Below the pieces are notes generated by a model that searched no databases, was not told the origin of the DNA, and saw only the letters and a list, made by a program, of their open reading frames with translations. Below, piece by piece: positions 1 to 8,885 of a stretch of DNA of 11,873 nt. The position numbers and the translations under genes are program-made. Origin of the DNA: Chromera velia (lineage: Eukaryota; Sar; Chromeraceae); assembly GCA_018398765.1 (NCBI GenBank), contig JAHBMJ010003279.1, positions 1-11,873 on the forward strand, written 5' to 3'. The first letter of the stretch is position 1. Each line of letters begins with the position of its first letter.

Positions 1-919
1 TCCCTATGCTTTCATGCCTCCACAAGAAAAGTAGAGATACCAGCAGCATGATTGCTTCAGGTACAAATCGAATGCATGAAAGGCCACGAAAAAGAAAGAA
101 AAAAGGCCTTGATTGCGCTGCTGCCGTATTTGTTTGCAGTATCTTTCTCTCACCCTGCTATTCCTGTCTCATGCTCTGTCTTTTTGTTTCACGCTTCTGA
201 TCCCCCTCCCTGAATGCTCTAGTCTCGTTGTGCATGATGTGTTTTCTCTCCATGGTACTTAATGCATTTTACGAGTTTTTGAAGGCCTTCACACAAGGGT
301 GGATCAAGAAATGAAGAAGAAAGGAAAGAAAACGAGAATTGAAGTTGAAAGGCGCCGTTTCTCGACCGAGAGTGCCGTGCACGTGCCTGTATAAGCACCA
401 GTGAGGAAACAGGTGTCAATGCCCGCAGAAAACAGAGCATAGATTTGGAAAGATAAACGGAGAAGCTGCAAACATCCCAGACGCAGAGAGGGAGGGGGGG
501 AGCGGGAGAGGGACCGAAAGGAAGAGAGAAAGATTCAGGGGAGGGAGAGCTGACGGAGCGTCAGTTCAGAACAAGGCTGGAGGTACTTAGATGAACGACT
601 CTCGTTAGAATGCAGGCCTTCAAAGGGGATGGCAGAGGGAAAGGGTTGACGTCACCTACCAGTGTCCGTCAAAATCAAGGGAAAGAAATTCACAAGAAAA
701 GCTACGAGAAAGAAAGCAGGCGGAACGAATTCAAAAGTCTTGCATGAGGTGTAAGGCATGGGTGATAGAGACGTGAGGATTAACTTGCATGCGAATGTTA
801 TTGAACACAAAATCCAATGGACGGTCATTTTTGGGGTCGACACCGACTTCGTGCTGAGAACTGACCTGAACAACAACCGTCTTCAGTAGAAAGGGAAGCG
901 ACAAGGGCAAGGGAAGCAA
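1..919. repeat. Tandem duplication, unit 1 (919-bp period)
   Basis: This unit is repeated directly and immediately at 920. The two copies show no differences from 1 to 494. The first mismatch is at 495 (G here, A at 1414), followed by single changes at 576 and 632. From about 654 the copies differ much more often and include a 1-bp length difference. Similarity stops at 825 (1743 in copy 2), so 826-919 is present only in this unit. The plus strand is purine-rich with many GA runs. A small hairpin (CTGACG, GAG loop, CGTCAG at 550-564) occurs in both copies. The unit starts at the window edge, so more copies could lie to the left. Apart from the candidate exon at 731-865, I see no gene in it. 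Confidence 0.95.
731..865 (-). CDS. Candidate terminal exon of an unidentified gene (copy 1)
   Basis: On the minus strand a frame from 865 down to a TGA at 731-733 encodes 44 residues with balanced composition, including VDPKNDRPLDFVFNN and THALHLMQDF. It is preceded by TTGTTGTTCAG, a plausible splice acceptor (CAG at 868-866), with a pyrimidine-rich stretch further upstream at about 890-919. This suggests the last exon of a gene whose earlier exons would lie at higher coordinates. Those coordinates are occupied by the second tandem unit, and no matching upstream exon is visible there. It may therefore be a displaced or relict exon. I do not recognise the family. Evidence is limited to composition, a splice-like boundary and a homologous copy at 1649-1743. 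Confidence 0.35.
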   Translation of the reverse strand, partial: VSSQHEVGVDPKNDRPLDFVFNNIRMQVNPHVSITHALHLMQDF

Positions 920-1743
920 TCCCTATGCTTTCATGCCTCCACAAGAAAAGTAGAGATACCAGCAGCATGATTGCTTCAGGTACAAATCGAATGCATGAAA
1001 GGCCACGAAAAAGAAAGAAAAAAGGCCTTGATTGCGCTGCTGCCGTATTTGTTTGCAGTATCTTTCTCTCACCCTGCTATTCCTGTCTCATGCTCTGTCT
1101 TTTTGTTTCACGCTTCTGATCCCCCTCCCTGAATGCTCTAGTCTCGTTGTGCATGATGTGTTTTCTCTCCATGGTACTTAATGCATTTTACGAGTTTTTG
1201 AAGGCCTTCACACAAGGGTGGATCAAGAAATGAAGAAGAAAGGAAAGAAAACGAGAATTGAAGTTGAAAGGCGCCGTTTCTCGACCGAGAGTGCCGTGCA
1301 CGTGCCTGTATAAGCACCAGTGAGGAAACAGGTGTCAATGCCCGCAGAAAACAGAGCATAGATTTGGAAAGATAAACGGAGAAGCTGCAAACATCCCAGA
1401 CGCAGAGAGGGAGAGGGGGAGCGGGAGAGGGACCGAAAGGAAGAGAGAAAGATTCAGGGGAGGGAGAGCTGACGGAGCGTCAGTTCAGAACAAGACTGGA
1501 GGTACTTAGATGAACGACTCTCGTTAGAATGCAGGCCTTCAAAGGGGATGACAGAGGGAAAGGGTTGACGTCTCTGTCAGTGTCCGCCAAAATCAGGGAA
1601 AAGAAATTCACAAGAAAAGCTACGAGAAAGAAAGCAGGCGGAACGAATTCAAAAGTCTTGTATGAGGTGTAAGGCATGGGTGCTAGAGACGTGAGGATCA
1701 ACTTGCATTCGAATGTCATTGAAGACAAAATCCAATGGACGGT
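920..1743. repeat. Tandem duplication, unit 2 (shortened)
   Basis: This is the second copy of the unit beginning at 1, offset by 919 bases up to about 650 of copy 1 and by 918 afterwards. It is identical to copy 1 over its first 494 bases and has about a dozen differences in its last 100 to 150 bases. It stops matching after the GGT at 1741-1743, where unrelated sequence begins. The last 94 bases of the copy 1 unit are therefore missing here. Open frames inside 920-1360 are simply duplicates of those in copy 1 and look non-coding. Confidence 0.95.
1649..1743 (-). pseudogene. Truncated copy of the candidate terminal exon
   Basis: This is the counterpart of the 731-865 exon in the second tandem unit. 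The same frame and TGA stop (1649-1651) are retained. In the 31 aligned codons there are six substitutions, of which two are silent and four change the residue (two N/D, one I/S, one M/I). Homology stops at 1743, and the frame meets a TGA a few codons further upstream (about 1751), so the 5' part present in copy 1 is missing. The excess of replacing changes fits weak or absent constraint. If copy 1 is not a real exon, this is just diverged non-coding repeat. Confidence 0.35.
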
Positions 1744-2069
1744 GCACACTTCAAACGGCCGGATCAGGAACAAAAGGACTGTGCAAGTCTGCCACAAGGC
1801 GAGACGAGAAAAACGAGGGAAAGGGGAAAATGTGATGAGAACATATTGAGCAGATGTTGGGCATAGAATCCTTTACAGCAACTGGCTTGCACCTGAGAGC
1901 AAAGCTCTCCCTGCGGTCACTGCATGTGATTCTTTGTTGCAGGCCTCCCTCTCTGTCCATTTTTTCTTCGGTCGGTTGCACTGTTCATCGATCCGTCCAC
2001 CTGTCTGTAATTCACGCCTCAATCACAACTAGGCGTACGGCAGTAAGCCTTAGCAAAACAGTACTCTAA
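1744..2069. other. Unique DNA after the duplication, no supported gene
   Basis: This sequence follows the end of copy 2 and matches nothing else in the window. Open frames of 71 to 76 codons exist on both strands (1854-2069 plus, 1751-1981 minus), but neither shows recognisable motifs or convincing splice sites. I see no RNA gene here. Confidence 0.4.
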
Positions 2070-3600
2070 CTAGAAAGTACTTGCATCATCGGTGGAGCAT
2101 GTTCATCACTAGGTTCATCATTGACCTATAAGGCTTGCATGCATATCGCAAAAGATTTTCAAAAATCAAACTTAGTAGCATTAAAGCTAGCATTAAAGAA
2201 GCACTACTTTTTAAGTTTATTACTATAGTAGCTTTTTAAAACATTATATATTTCTTTTTAAATTTGAGTCTCTTTTCATAGTATATGTATCATAAATTGA
2301 ATGTTGAATAGTAACTAGAATACTAATTTGAACTTTACTGTTTTTTTTTTTTGTTCTTTTAAAACTAAATATAAATTGATCAAAACGCATGATTCCTGCA
2401 TGCTTACAAATTATTGTTCGAAGTCTGAGTCTAGGTCCGAGTCGAAGATCCGCTCTTTTTGGGCCCCTTTTTTTGCATAACAAAAGAATTAGTAACATTA
2501 ACATTTTTTACATTAATTGTTAATTGATGATCTAGTTGATGACTAGGTTGATGATAATGATGATAGCGATGCCAAAACCTAAGCCAGTGAAGCCATTACC
2601 AAAGCTTTGAAGACAACCTAGAGCACACATTCATGGGGGGGGAGGGGGGATAACTACGGGAATGAGGAAGCCTGCATACCAATTGGATCGATTCACCTCA
2701 ACTTCAAGTTGCCTGATCTACTAGTAGTGCCTGATCAACACGATGAACCTAACTTTTTGAAACACTCGGCTAGCGCTTTAGAACCGCTTCTAGACAGGAT
2801 TGTGCACAACAGCAACACCATTTCCTCCATTTTTTTCTCACTATCTGAAGTGCCCCTCCCTGTTGCACCCGCAACGCGTTGTGCGCTCTGTATTCTTTGT
2901 AATTAATGCAAACTTATACAGACTCATTGCAAAGTGCCGGTGAAACTAAGTTTGAGAGTATTTTGGGGGTTGTATCTAGGGTTATATCTGTAATTGAATT
3001 TAAACGGTCACACAACGGTTCACTTCAAGTTTGATAAGATTGCTAGGCTCAGCTGGAGCCTGTTAGGGGAAAATCAAGCTCAACATCAAGCTTCAGTGCC
3101 CTGCATTGAAAGACCCCCTAAGACCTCAGGCTTGCAGCCAGGAAAATCATTAACAATCTAACATTCTTAAAAACTAGCTTAAAAATTAACTGTTTCTCAA
3201 ACTCTACTATGTAGAACCTATGTAGCTTCATTATTTTTCTTTTACTTAATTTGAATCCAGCACTAAACATTTTGGACCCCAATTTTTCCCTGAATAAGGC
3301 TCCGATTTCAAATTAAGTACATAATTTTTATTAATTTTTGACATAATTAATTTTATTCCCTTTGATTTCCACAGCAAATTCCACCGGATTTCTAGAGTTA
3401 TAGAAAAACTGGTAGAAATGGTCATTACAGGCTGTATATGGCTAGAATGATAGATCGCTAGGATAGATCGCTAGATAGATAGATAGATATTACAGAGCGC
3501 TTGGAAACGTCAAACGTGCTAGGAAGCGTGCGCACTGCTCGGTGCACTGTATGGCTGACTCATCGTTTTTGCTTAGTTTTTTTGTGAGTTTTAGAATTAA
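2070..3600. other. AT-rich intergenic block without a supported gene
   Basis: Base composition changes sharply here. About 2140-2540 and 3130-3420 are dominated by A and T, with T and A homopolymers, unlike the mixed or GC-richer flanks. Visible small features are a 12-base motif (TAGCATTAAAG plus one base) repeated twice at about 2176-2199, TGATGA-type repeats at 2525-2572, and a G run at about 2634-2649. The longest tidy frame (2709-2906, plus) begins at TTG rather than ATG and shows no family motif. There are no visible terminal inverted repeats, target-site duplications or transposase motifs, so I cannot call it a mobile element. Confidence 0.5.
3449..3490. repeat. GATA microsatellite with a duplicated 12-mer
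   Basis: GATAGATCGCTA occurs at 3449-3460 and again at 3462-3473. It is followed directly by about four GATA units to 3490. This is simple-sequence DNA that could vary in length between individuals. Confidence 0.85.
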
Positions 3601-3738
3601 TTCAGACAGACGGGAAGATGCCCCGGCCTGTAGCTAGATGCGTTGTAAGACCCGCGGTCGGCGTGCAAGCCATTGAAGCTGGCATTGAAGAATTATATGC
3701 ACCAGCTCCGCAATTTGGACCGCAAACAAGGACCCGTT

Positions 3739-3884
3739 GAGGAGCTGGCACGCCGACAATAGAGAGGAATGTAGACCAAGGCGCACGGAGAGAGAGATAA
3801 AGAGAGAGAGAGGGAAAGAGAGAGAGACCATTTGTCTGCCCTAACTCCACAAACGAGGAGCCGGCACGTCGATAATAGAGAGGA
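3739..3884. repeat. Pair of ~30-bp imperfect direct repeats
   Basis: A 30-base segment at 3739-3768 (starting GAGGAGCTGGCACG) recurs at 3855-3884 (GAGGAGCCGGCACG), offset by 116 bases. Three positions differ, all C/T transitions. The stretch between them contains the GA-rich simple sequence at about 3787-3828. No coding function is apparent. Confidence 0.8.
3765..3820. repeat. 56-bp direct repeat, copy A
   Basis: These 56 bases (starting AGGAATGTAGACCAAGGCGC and running into a GA-rich tract) are identical to 4356-4411, 591 bases away. The first half is unique-looking sequence, so the identity is not just a chance match of GA microsatellites. Both copies are in the same orientation. Confidence 0.9.
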
Positions 3885-4355
3885 GAGGAGAAAAAGCAAG
3901 CATGAACAGACCGATAGACAGGCAGGAAGCCAGACAGGTGACAAAAGGGGGTTCCAGATTAGCAATGCGAGAAGCTATCTAGCAAGTCCAACACTGCATG
4001 TCGACACTTCTGACGGATGCATGGAAGTTACTGTGGAGAACGTCTCTTGGATCCCTTGTAAGCAGTGGGCGGTCACAGAGGACGACAGAAGTGGAGCTCA
4101 ACGCTCATCTTGCGACGCCCGTCGCGCGAAAATCGCTGCTTGTTCAGTTAAGCGGATTTCAATTGTTTCTTTTTACTGGTCATTCATTTGAAATAGACAG
4201 ACCACTGCCGATCTTTTGTTGCCAGCTATGCAGGCAGTCTTGCGACAGACCCCGGCTCGGTCACTCTTACCGGAGGTCCGGCGCTCATGAACACTTACAG
4301 ACCAACATGCAGGAATCATGAATGTGCCTTAATTCTTCTCTTTCTTCGCATAAAC

Positions 4356-4411
4356 AGGAATGTAGACCAAGGCGCACGGAGAGAGAGATAAAGAGAGAGA
4401 GAGGGAAAGAG
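4356..4411. repeat. 56-bp direct repeat, copy B
   Basis: This is the identical partner of 3765-3820. Beyond 4411 the two copies diverge within the GA-rich tract. The 3821-4355 segment between the copies has no supported gene. Confidence 0.9.
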
Positions 4412-4790
4412 GGAGAGGGACAGAGATTGTGAAGCAGAAGATGCCAAAGACAACTGCCGATCACATGGCAGTAAAGCAGCGATCGGTGTGAGGGAAAGGA
4501 AAAAGCAAAGACAGACAAGCAGACAGACAGAGAAGTGGTCCGTGGATTAGCCAAGCCAAAATCGATCCGGAAGGGCCACTGTGGACGCCCGTGGCGAACG
4601 GAAGTCTGTGTCTGAATGCGGGGTACAAAGCTGCCAGGGAGTTTGCGAATGAAGTCAAGCATCCTCTAAGAGGCACATCAGGCAAAGAGAGCTCGCTTCA
4701 TTGCGTGGAAGTGTACTTTCAAGATGGCTTGCTTCGACCTGCCTGTGCTCAGAGAAGATCGATCGGAGGCAGGTGGATGCGAGACTGTCC

Positions 4791-4890
4791 TCATGCAGGA
4801 GGTTGCCGGGGCGCAGCAGGGGCGGCAGCAGCAGCCGCCGCTGCTGGGACTCGGGGAACCTGGGGAGGGGCCTGCGCGTTCTGACCCTGG
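4791..4890 (-). other. Ala/Pro-rich C-terminal tail of the dynamin-related protein
   Basis: The last roughly 45 residues are mostly Pro, Ala and Gln, including a run of eight alanines encoded by GCN repeats. Classical dynamins end in a proline-rich domain that binds SH3 proteins. This tail is in the same place but is alanine-dominated and lacks obvious PxxP-with-basic-residue motifs, so a shared function is only a guess. The trinucleotide content makes the run prone to length variation. Confidence 0.7.
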
Positions 4891-7800
4891 GCAGCCGGAG
4901 TGGCAGGGGGCTCCTCGACGGCACCCGTGCCGGTGGACGTCGAGGTACGTGCCTGGAGGACAGCCATGCGCATAGCCTCCCAGCGTTCGATTTCTCTTCC
5001 GATCTGGTTGATCTCCTGCTTCACAGTGTCAGGATTTCGAGAGCGCTCGGAATCGTAAAGGTCGGGGTCCGACACTGTACCCAGGAGCTCCTTGACCTTG
5101 TAGGTGAGGTCGCTCTCCTCGTCGTTGATCACCCATTCACGGTATCGGGCCTGCTCGCAAGAGGCCAAGTGAGGGGAGAACAAGGGGATGTTTCAATTTG
5201 GACATGCATTCCGTAGTGCGGGTAATCAGCCGCAGCAAATGGAGCGTGTGGAATGGCAGATCAACAAGTGGGAGCAGCAGGGGCAGGGTCAAATGAAAAA
5301 CCTTGTTGAGCAAGGTCAACGTGCAGCCCCGGAAGCGAGAGCCGGGCAGCTCAACGGCCCGTGTTCCTTCTGACCTGAACGCAGCTGTCGAAGATGAAGC
5401 AAAGCTTCTGGGTGACGGAAATGTAGAGGGCATGGGCGTTGTTGCGGAGGTAGTGGTAGTCCGGGTTGTGCCAGGTCTGCGGCCGGATGCAGGTCAGGTC
5501 GGCCTCCACAATGTCTGCGCAGTTGAACGTTTTGCCCTTTGGCAAGAAATAGGACTGCACAGCGGTCATCGCGGCCTTTTTCTGCGCGAAACGCAAATGC
5601 TGCTCGGTAGCCTGATCCAGTCGACGGGAGACTGGGTAAACACCTCTCTCTGTTGGCCTCTCGTCTCCGTCCTCATCCGGCAGGACTGTTGGCGACATGG
5701 GGCCCTCAGTGAGCGTGAGGTCCTGGAGTGGCAGAGAGGTCATGAGCATGATGTCCTTGCAGACGGTGTCGACCGGAAGATATCGGAGCGCGTTGGCGAC
5801 AGTCGCCTCGAAGTGTTCCAGCAGGCCATGGAGCTTGCTCTCTGCGACCTGTGCATAGGCCTCTGCAAACTTGACACGCAAGTTTCGAAGGCCTGCCAGG
5901 GGCTGGAACTTGCTGCCATCCCTGAGGAGGAAAGTCAGCAAGGTCTCGGCGTTGTAGCGGATGGACTTTGCAACGACAGCCTCGAACCAGGCAGTGCCGT
6001 TCCATGCTGAGTTCAGGTTGTAGCGGGCCATGGTGGAAACGCAGCCCTCGGCATCGAACCCTCCCCGACCTGCAAGGCCTCTGCAAGATTCACAAGGAGG
6101 GGAGGGGGGCACAGGGGACGAGGTATAGGAGGGAAGGGAAACGGAAGGGGGGGCGCGCAGGAGAGGGAAAGGGAAGGTACACGAGAATCTTCGTACTATA
6201 CTACGGTCGAACGAAGCCAAAAGTGCTGAGGTAAATTCGCTCTTCCGTCCCAGATTTTCCCCTCCCTTCTACCGATATTGCGCCAACTTGACATTGCATC
6301 CCTTCGGCCTTTGTTCCTATCTTATTTGTATTCCATCCTGTCCGCAATTTATCTCTCCTCCTGTTCGTTCTGCTTCTTTAGTTCCTTGTTGCCTGTCTGG
6401 CCACTTGTCCTCGTCCCTTTGCCACCTGCTTTTCTTTTTGTCACCCTCTACTTTTTCTGCTCCGGCGCTTCTTCGGTTTCCATGCTTTCTTGAAAGCTCC
6501 GTCATCCTCCATCACACTTCTTCTTTCTATTCTCCTGACTCTTTCTCTTTCTTCTCCCGACCCTGAGTGCCTTCCTGCCCGGGAAGTTCCCCCACCTCCC
6601 TCTGTCTGCCTGCTTTCCATCTCCTGCGGACCGCCTTGCTTTTGTGTTGTATTCCTCCCAAAAAGGAACAAAGAAGCCATTCAGAGACATATTGAGAAAG
6701 TCGGAAAAGCACGGGACGTTGCACTGACCCTCCAGTTGCGCGGATCTGCTCATCCGTCCAGTTATTCATGTCAGAGGCAAGCAACATGTACTGGAAGATC
6801 ATGCTCAGGCGCTTCAGCTCGCTATCACCCAGCATGCGAATGTCCAGTTCCTCTCCCAGGGACTGCCCAGCGGTCCCGAGGTGGTCGTCGGACCGAAGTC
6901 TGTCAAGGGAGAGGTACATCGGCCAGTCGATCTCCGACTCCGTGTCGGTCAGCGTCTCCTCGCACGTGCGGATGGACTCGGAACGGTGGTACAAATACGT
7001 CTCATTCGGGCGCTTGAGACTGCAGGCAGTGACCTGCAACGGGAAAAAGAGTTGCAAAAGGACAACAAATTTATCTTCAATTGAAAACCATCAAGCTAGC
7101 GGAGAACCATGGAGACTCTGATGAAAGATCGGAGGCTGAAATCAATCGATTCCCACTGACTGGCTGACTCACAGACCGCCCAACTCCCTGGCTGACTGAT
7201 TGGGTGAATCACTGAGTGGCTGCCTGAGTGGCACTAAGTATATCTGTCTCGCTTATGGAATGACTGGTCAACTGGCTCTGTCGGTGCCTTGCTCAATTCC
7301 TGTCAGGCTGCTGATGCTGACTAGGTGCTTGTCTGGCTGGGTGCCCAACTGACGTCGTTGCCTTTCATCAGCGCAATGATATGGGCCCTGAACATGACGA
7401 TGAATTCTTCCCACATCTGTCTCCGTGCTTCGGGATTGGCAGTCTTCAGCTCTTCCTGGCAGCCCAGACGACACCGCTTCAGTCTCTCGATCTCGGCTTC
7501 CAGCGCTTGTTGGATCGGCAGGAGAGCTTCGTTGACTCGTGTGGTTCACCGATGGAGAATAGCAGGGAGTACATGTTCCACTCCGAGCATCTCCCAGTTC
7601 TGCTCATTGAACACCTGCCCCGGCTGCTCCACAATGAGGCCTCGGATCCACTCGTCGTAGCACTGCCTCTCGATCTGCTGGAGGTTGCGCAGCTTCTCGT
7701 TGGCCTGCTGGGCGGGCAGTGGTCGACCGTCGTTGCCGTGGAAGAGCTGCCCCCCTGGATTCAGGGTGCAGAACATGTAGGAAAAGTCACCACGCCGGCG

Positions 7801-8580
7801 GGCATGGGCAAAGAACGTGTTCGCATCTTGGACGGTTGTGATATGGTGTTTCAGCGTGTCTGTCTTGTTCACGACCATCGGGCACGCCCTTTTCCAACCA
7901 GGGTAGGGCCTTTCCTCCACGGCCAGTTCAGGGTCTTCAAAGACCCTCGCAACATGGTCCCTGTCGCTGAGCGTTTCGGGGCTCTCTGTGCACTTGATGA
8001 CGGCAACGATGACATCCCACTTGCTGCGACACACTTTGGCGTTGAGCAGCTGGATGGCCTTCGCCGCCTCAATTTCCCTGTCGTTGCGCGGGGCGGTGAT
8101 GAGCCCAGGAAGGTCAACGAAGCTGACGTCGTTGCTCAGGTTGCTCCAAATCTCAACAACGACCTCGTCTGTCGAGAACCCGCTCGGCGACACCTTCTCG
8201 GTGATCTTCATGTGAACGTGAAGTGCCTGAGCGACTTGAGCAGTGGAGTTGAGGTGAATCTCCGAGGGTTGGATGCTTCTCAGCGTGCCTAAGTCAGCAT
8301 CGAGGTTTCTCTGCAGTACGTTCTGAATATGGATCCGTGTCGTGGCTTCAGCGATGTAATGGTTCTTGTAGTGGACAGGACAACGCGTTGCAGTGTCAAC
8401 CGCGCTGTATCCGATTCGCATACCAGAGAGAAACTCAACCATGCTCGTCTTCCCCGCAGACTGAGTTCCCATGACAAGGACACGTGGAAACTTGACCTCT
8501 CCAACACCTGTTTCAAAGTTGTGTAATTCATCCTGTAATGCCTGGTACTCGCGGCACCGCTGCAACTGCGCAGCGCTCAT
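4791..8580 (-). CDS. Dynamin-related GTPase, four exons, one in-frame TGA
   Basis: Large self-assembling GTPase of the dynamin superfamily, the group that remodels or severs membranes. Exons on the minus strand are 8580-7354, 7033-6729, 6080-5375 and 5150-4791, joining in frame to about 865 residues. Seen: G1 GTQSAGKTS (residues 38-46), the switch-I threonine in ATRCPV (near 65), G3 DLPGL (156-160) and G4 NKTD (238-241). A helical stalk region follows (LGVEHVLPAILHR, EALLPIQQALEAEIERLKRC), then a C-terminal segment from ARYREWVINDEES that resembles a GTPase effector domain, and an Ala/Pro-rich tail. No PH domain is visible. The ATG at 8580 has A at -3 and sits the usual short distance before G1. 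The frame stays open to about 8690 without another ATG, and a TTCTTCAG acceptor at 8650 allows an upstream exon. Residue 345 is TGA (7546-7548). Family assignment is firm; subtype and cellular role are unknown. Confidence 0.9.
5151..5374 (-). other. Intron 3 of the dynamin-related gene
   Basis: Length 224 bases. The donor is CAG|GTCAGAAG (exon ends 5375) and the acceptor is TTGCGAGCAG (next exon starts 5150), both at phase 0. Open frames on the plus strand here are antisense to the flanking exons. Confidence 0.75.
6081..6728 (-). other. Intron 2 of the dynamin-related gene
   Basis: Length 648 bases. The donor is GGAGG|GTCAGTGC (exon ends 6729) with two bases of a codon left over. The acceptor is AATCTTGCAG (next exon starts 6080), which supplies one base and restores the frame. 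An alternative CAG ten bases downstream would not keep phase. The body at about 6240-6660 is pyrimidine-rich on the plus strand, so the transcript is purine-rich there. No exon or RNA gene is visible inside. Confidence 0.7.
7034..7353 (-). other. Intron 1 of the dynamin-related gene, with degenerate CTGACTGG repeats
   Basis: Length 320 bases. The donor is AACGAC|GTCAGTTG (exon ends 7354) and the acceptor is TTTTTCCCGTTGCAG (next exon starts 7033), both at phase 0. Between about 7155 and 7345 the plus strand repeats variants of TGGCTGACT and GAGTGGCTG. This looks like a decayed tandem repeat with no reading-frame constraint. Confidence 0.8.
7546..7548 (-). other. In-frame TGA inside the dynamin-related coding region
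   Basis: The frame reads PAILHR, TGA, then TRVNEALLPIQQ without any shift, and both sides look like dynamin stalk sequence. In the usual family pattern this position falls in a helix where leucine is common, so one base change from TTA could produce it. Removing it as an intron is not convincing: GTGAACC follows CATCG, but no nearby AG restores the frame while keeping the conserved residues. TGG, not TGA, encodes Trp throughout the gene, which argues against general codon reassignment. It could be a null allele, a sequencing error or stop readthrough. Confidence 0.85.
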
Positions 8581-8843
8581 TGTCAAACAACTGTTGCGGA
8601 GGTTGGAAAGCTCAGAAGTACCGGCCACGAGGAGAGAGACAGATGTGTCCTGAAGAAGAATTCCGTCACACGCTCGAAAGTCAGTGGCTGTTCACACTGA
8701 AATTAAGATTTATGCAACGCTCTGTGTACAGTTGAGCTGAGTATACACTTCTCATTCTGACAGTCATCCGTTGTGAAATCCTTAAAAAAATTAAGTGTCT
8801 GACCTGAGTTCTGACGCGCGCGGGCGCGTCGGCTTATAATTTT

Positions 8844-8872
8844 CGTGCGGGCCCGGCGGGGCCATTCGCACG
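8844..8872. other. GC-rich hairpin with a 3-base bulge
   Basis: CGTGCG (8844-8849) pairs with CGCACG (8867-8872), and GGCCC (8850-8854) pairs with GGGCC (8859-8863). This gives 11 perfect pairs closed by a four-base loop (GGCG) with ATT bulged on one side. It lies in the most GC-rich part of the intergenic region, just after a CGCGCGGGCGCG tract. It could be a DNA cruciform, part of a 5' untranslated region, or chance in GC-rich sequence. Confidence 0.75.
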
Positions 8873-8885
8873 GAGTGCACCGGTG

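Larger units (their letters stand above)
3601..4790. other. Intergenic region downstream of the dynamin gene
   Basis: Composition returns to mixed or GC-richer DNA, with two GA-rich tracts and short direct repeats listed separately. A plus-strand frame at 3832-4191 (119 codons) and minus-strand frames between 4285 and 4685 are open. They consist partly of translated GA repeats (Leu/Ser runs on the minus strand) and lack motifs or clear splice signals. The part just below 4791 should include the 3' untranslated region of the minus-strand dynamin gene. I could not locate a definite polyadenylation signal. Confidence 0.4.

Noticed and set aside
6-1359. Four open frames of 64 and 73 codons in the tandem units
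   Set aside because: They are exact duplicates lying in the identical part of the repeat, low-complexity in places, with no motif. Their identity reflects recent duplication, not coding constraint.
2709-2906. 65-codon plus-strand frame in the AT-rich block
   Set aside because: It starts at TTG, stops soon, has no family motif and no credible splice sites. Openness alone is not enough.
3602-3965. Leu/Ser-rich minus-strand frames
   Set aside because: These are translations of GA microsatellite DNA.
5303-6010. 235-codon plus-strand open frame
   Set aside because: It is antisense to dynamin exon 3, whose minus-strand reading has the better-supported protein and splice sites.
6043-6064. Possible tRNA B-box (GGTTCGATGCC on the minus strand)
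   Set aside because: It lies inside dynamin exon 3 coding sequence, with no matching A-box or cloverleaf around it.
7546-7548. TGA read as Trp through a changed genetic code
   Set aside because: Only one such codon occurs in the gene, all visible Trp codons are TGG, and other reading frames end at TGA normally.
7381-8292. 303-codon plus-strand open frame
   Set aside because: It is the antisense shadow of the dynamin GTPase exon, which carries clear G1, G3 and G4 motifs on the minus strand.
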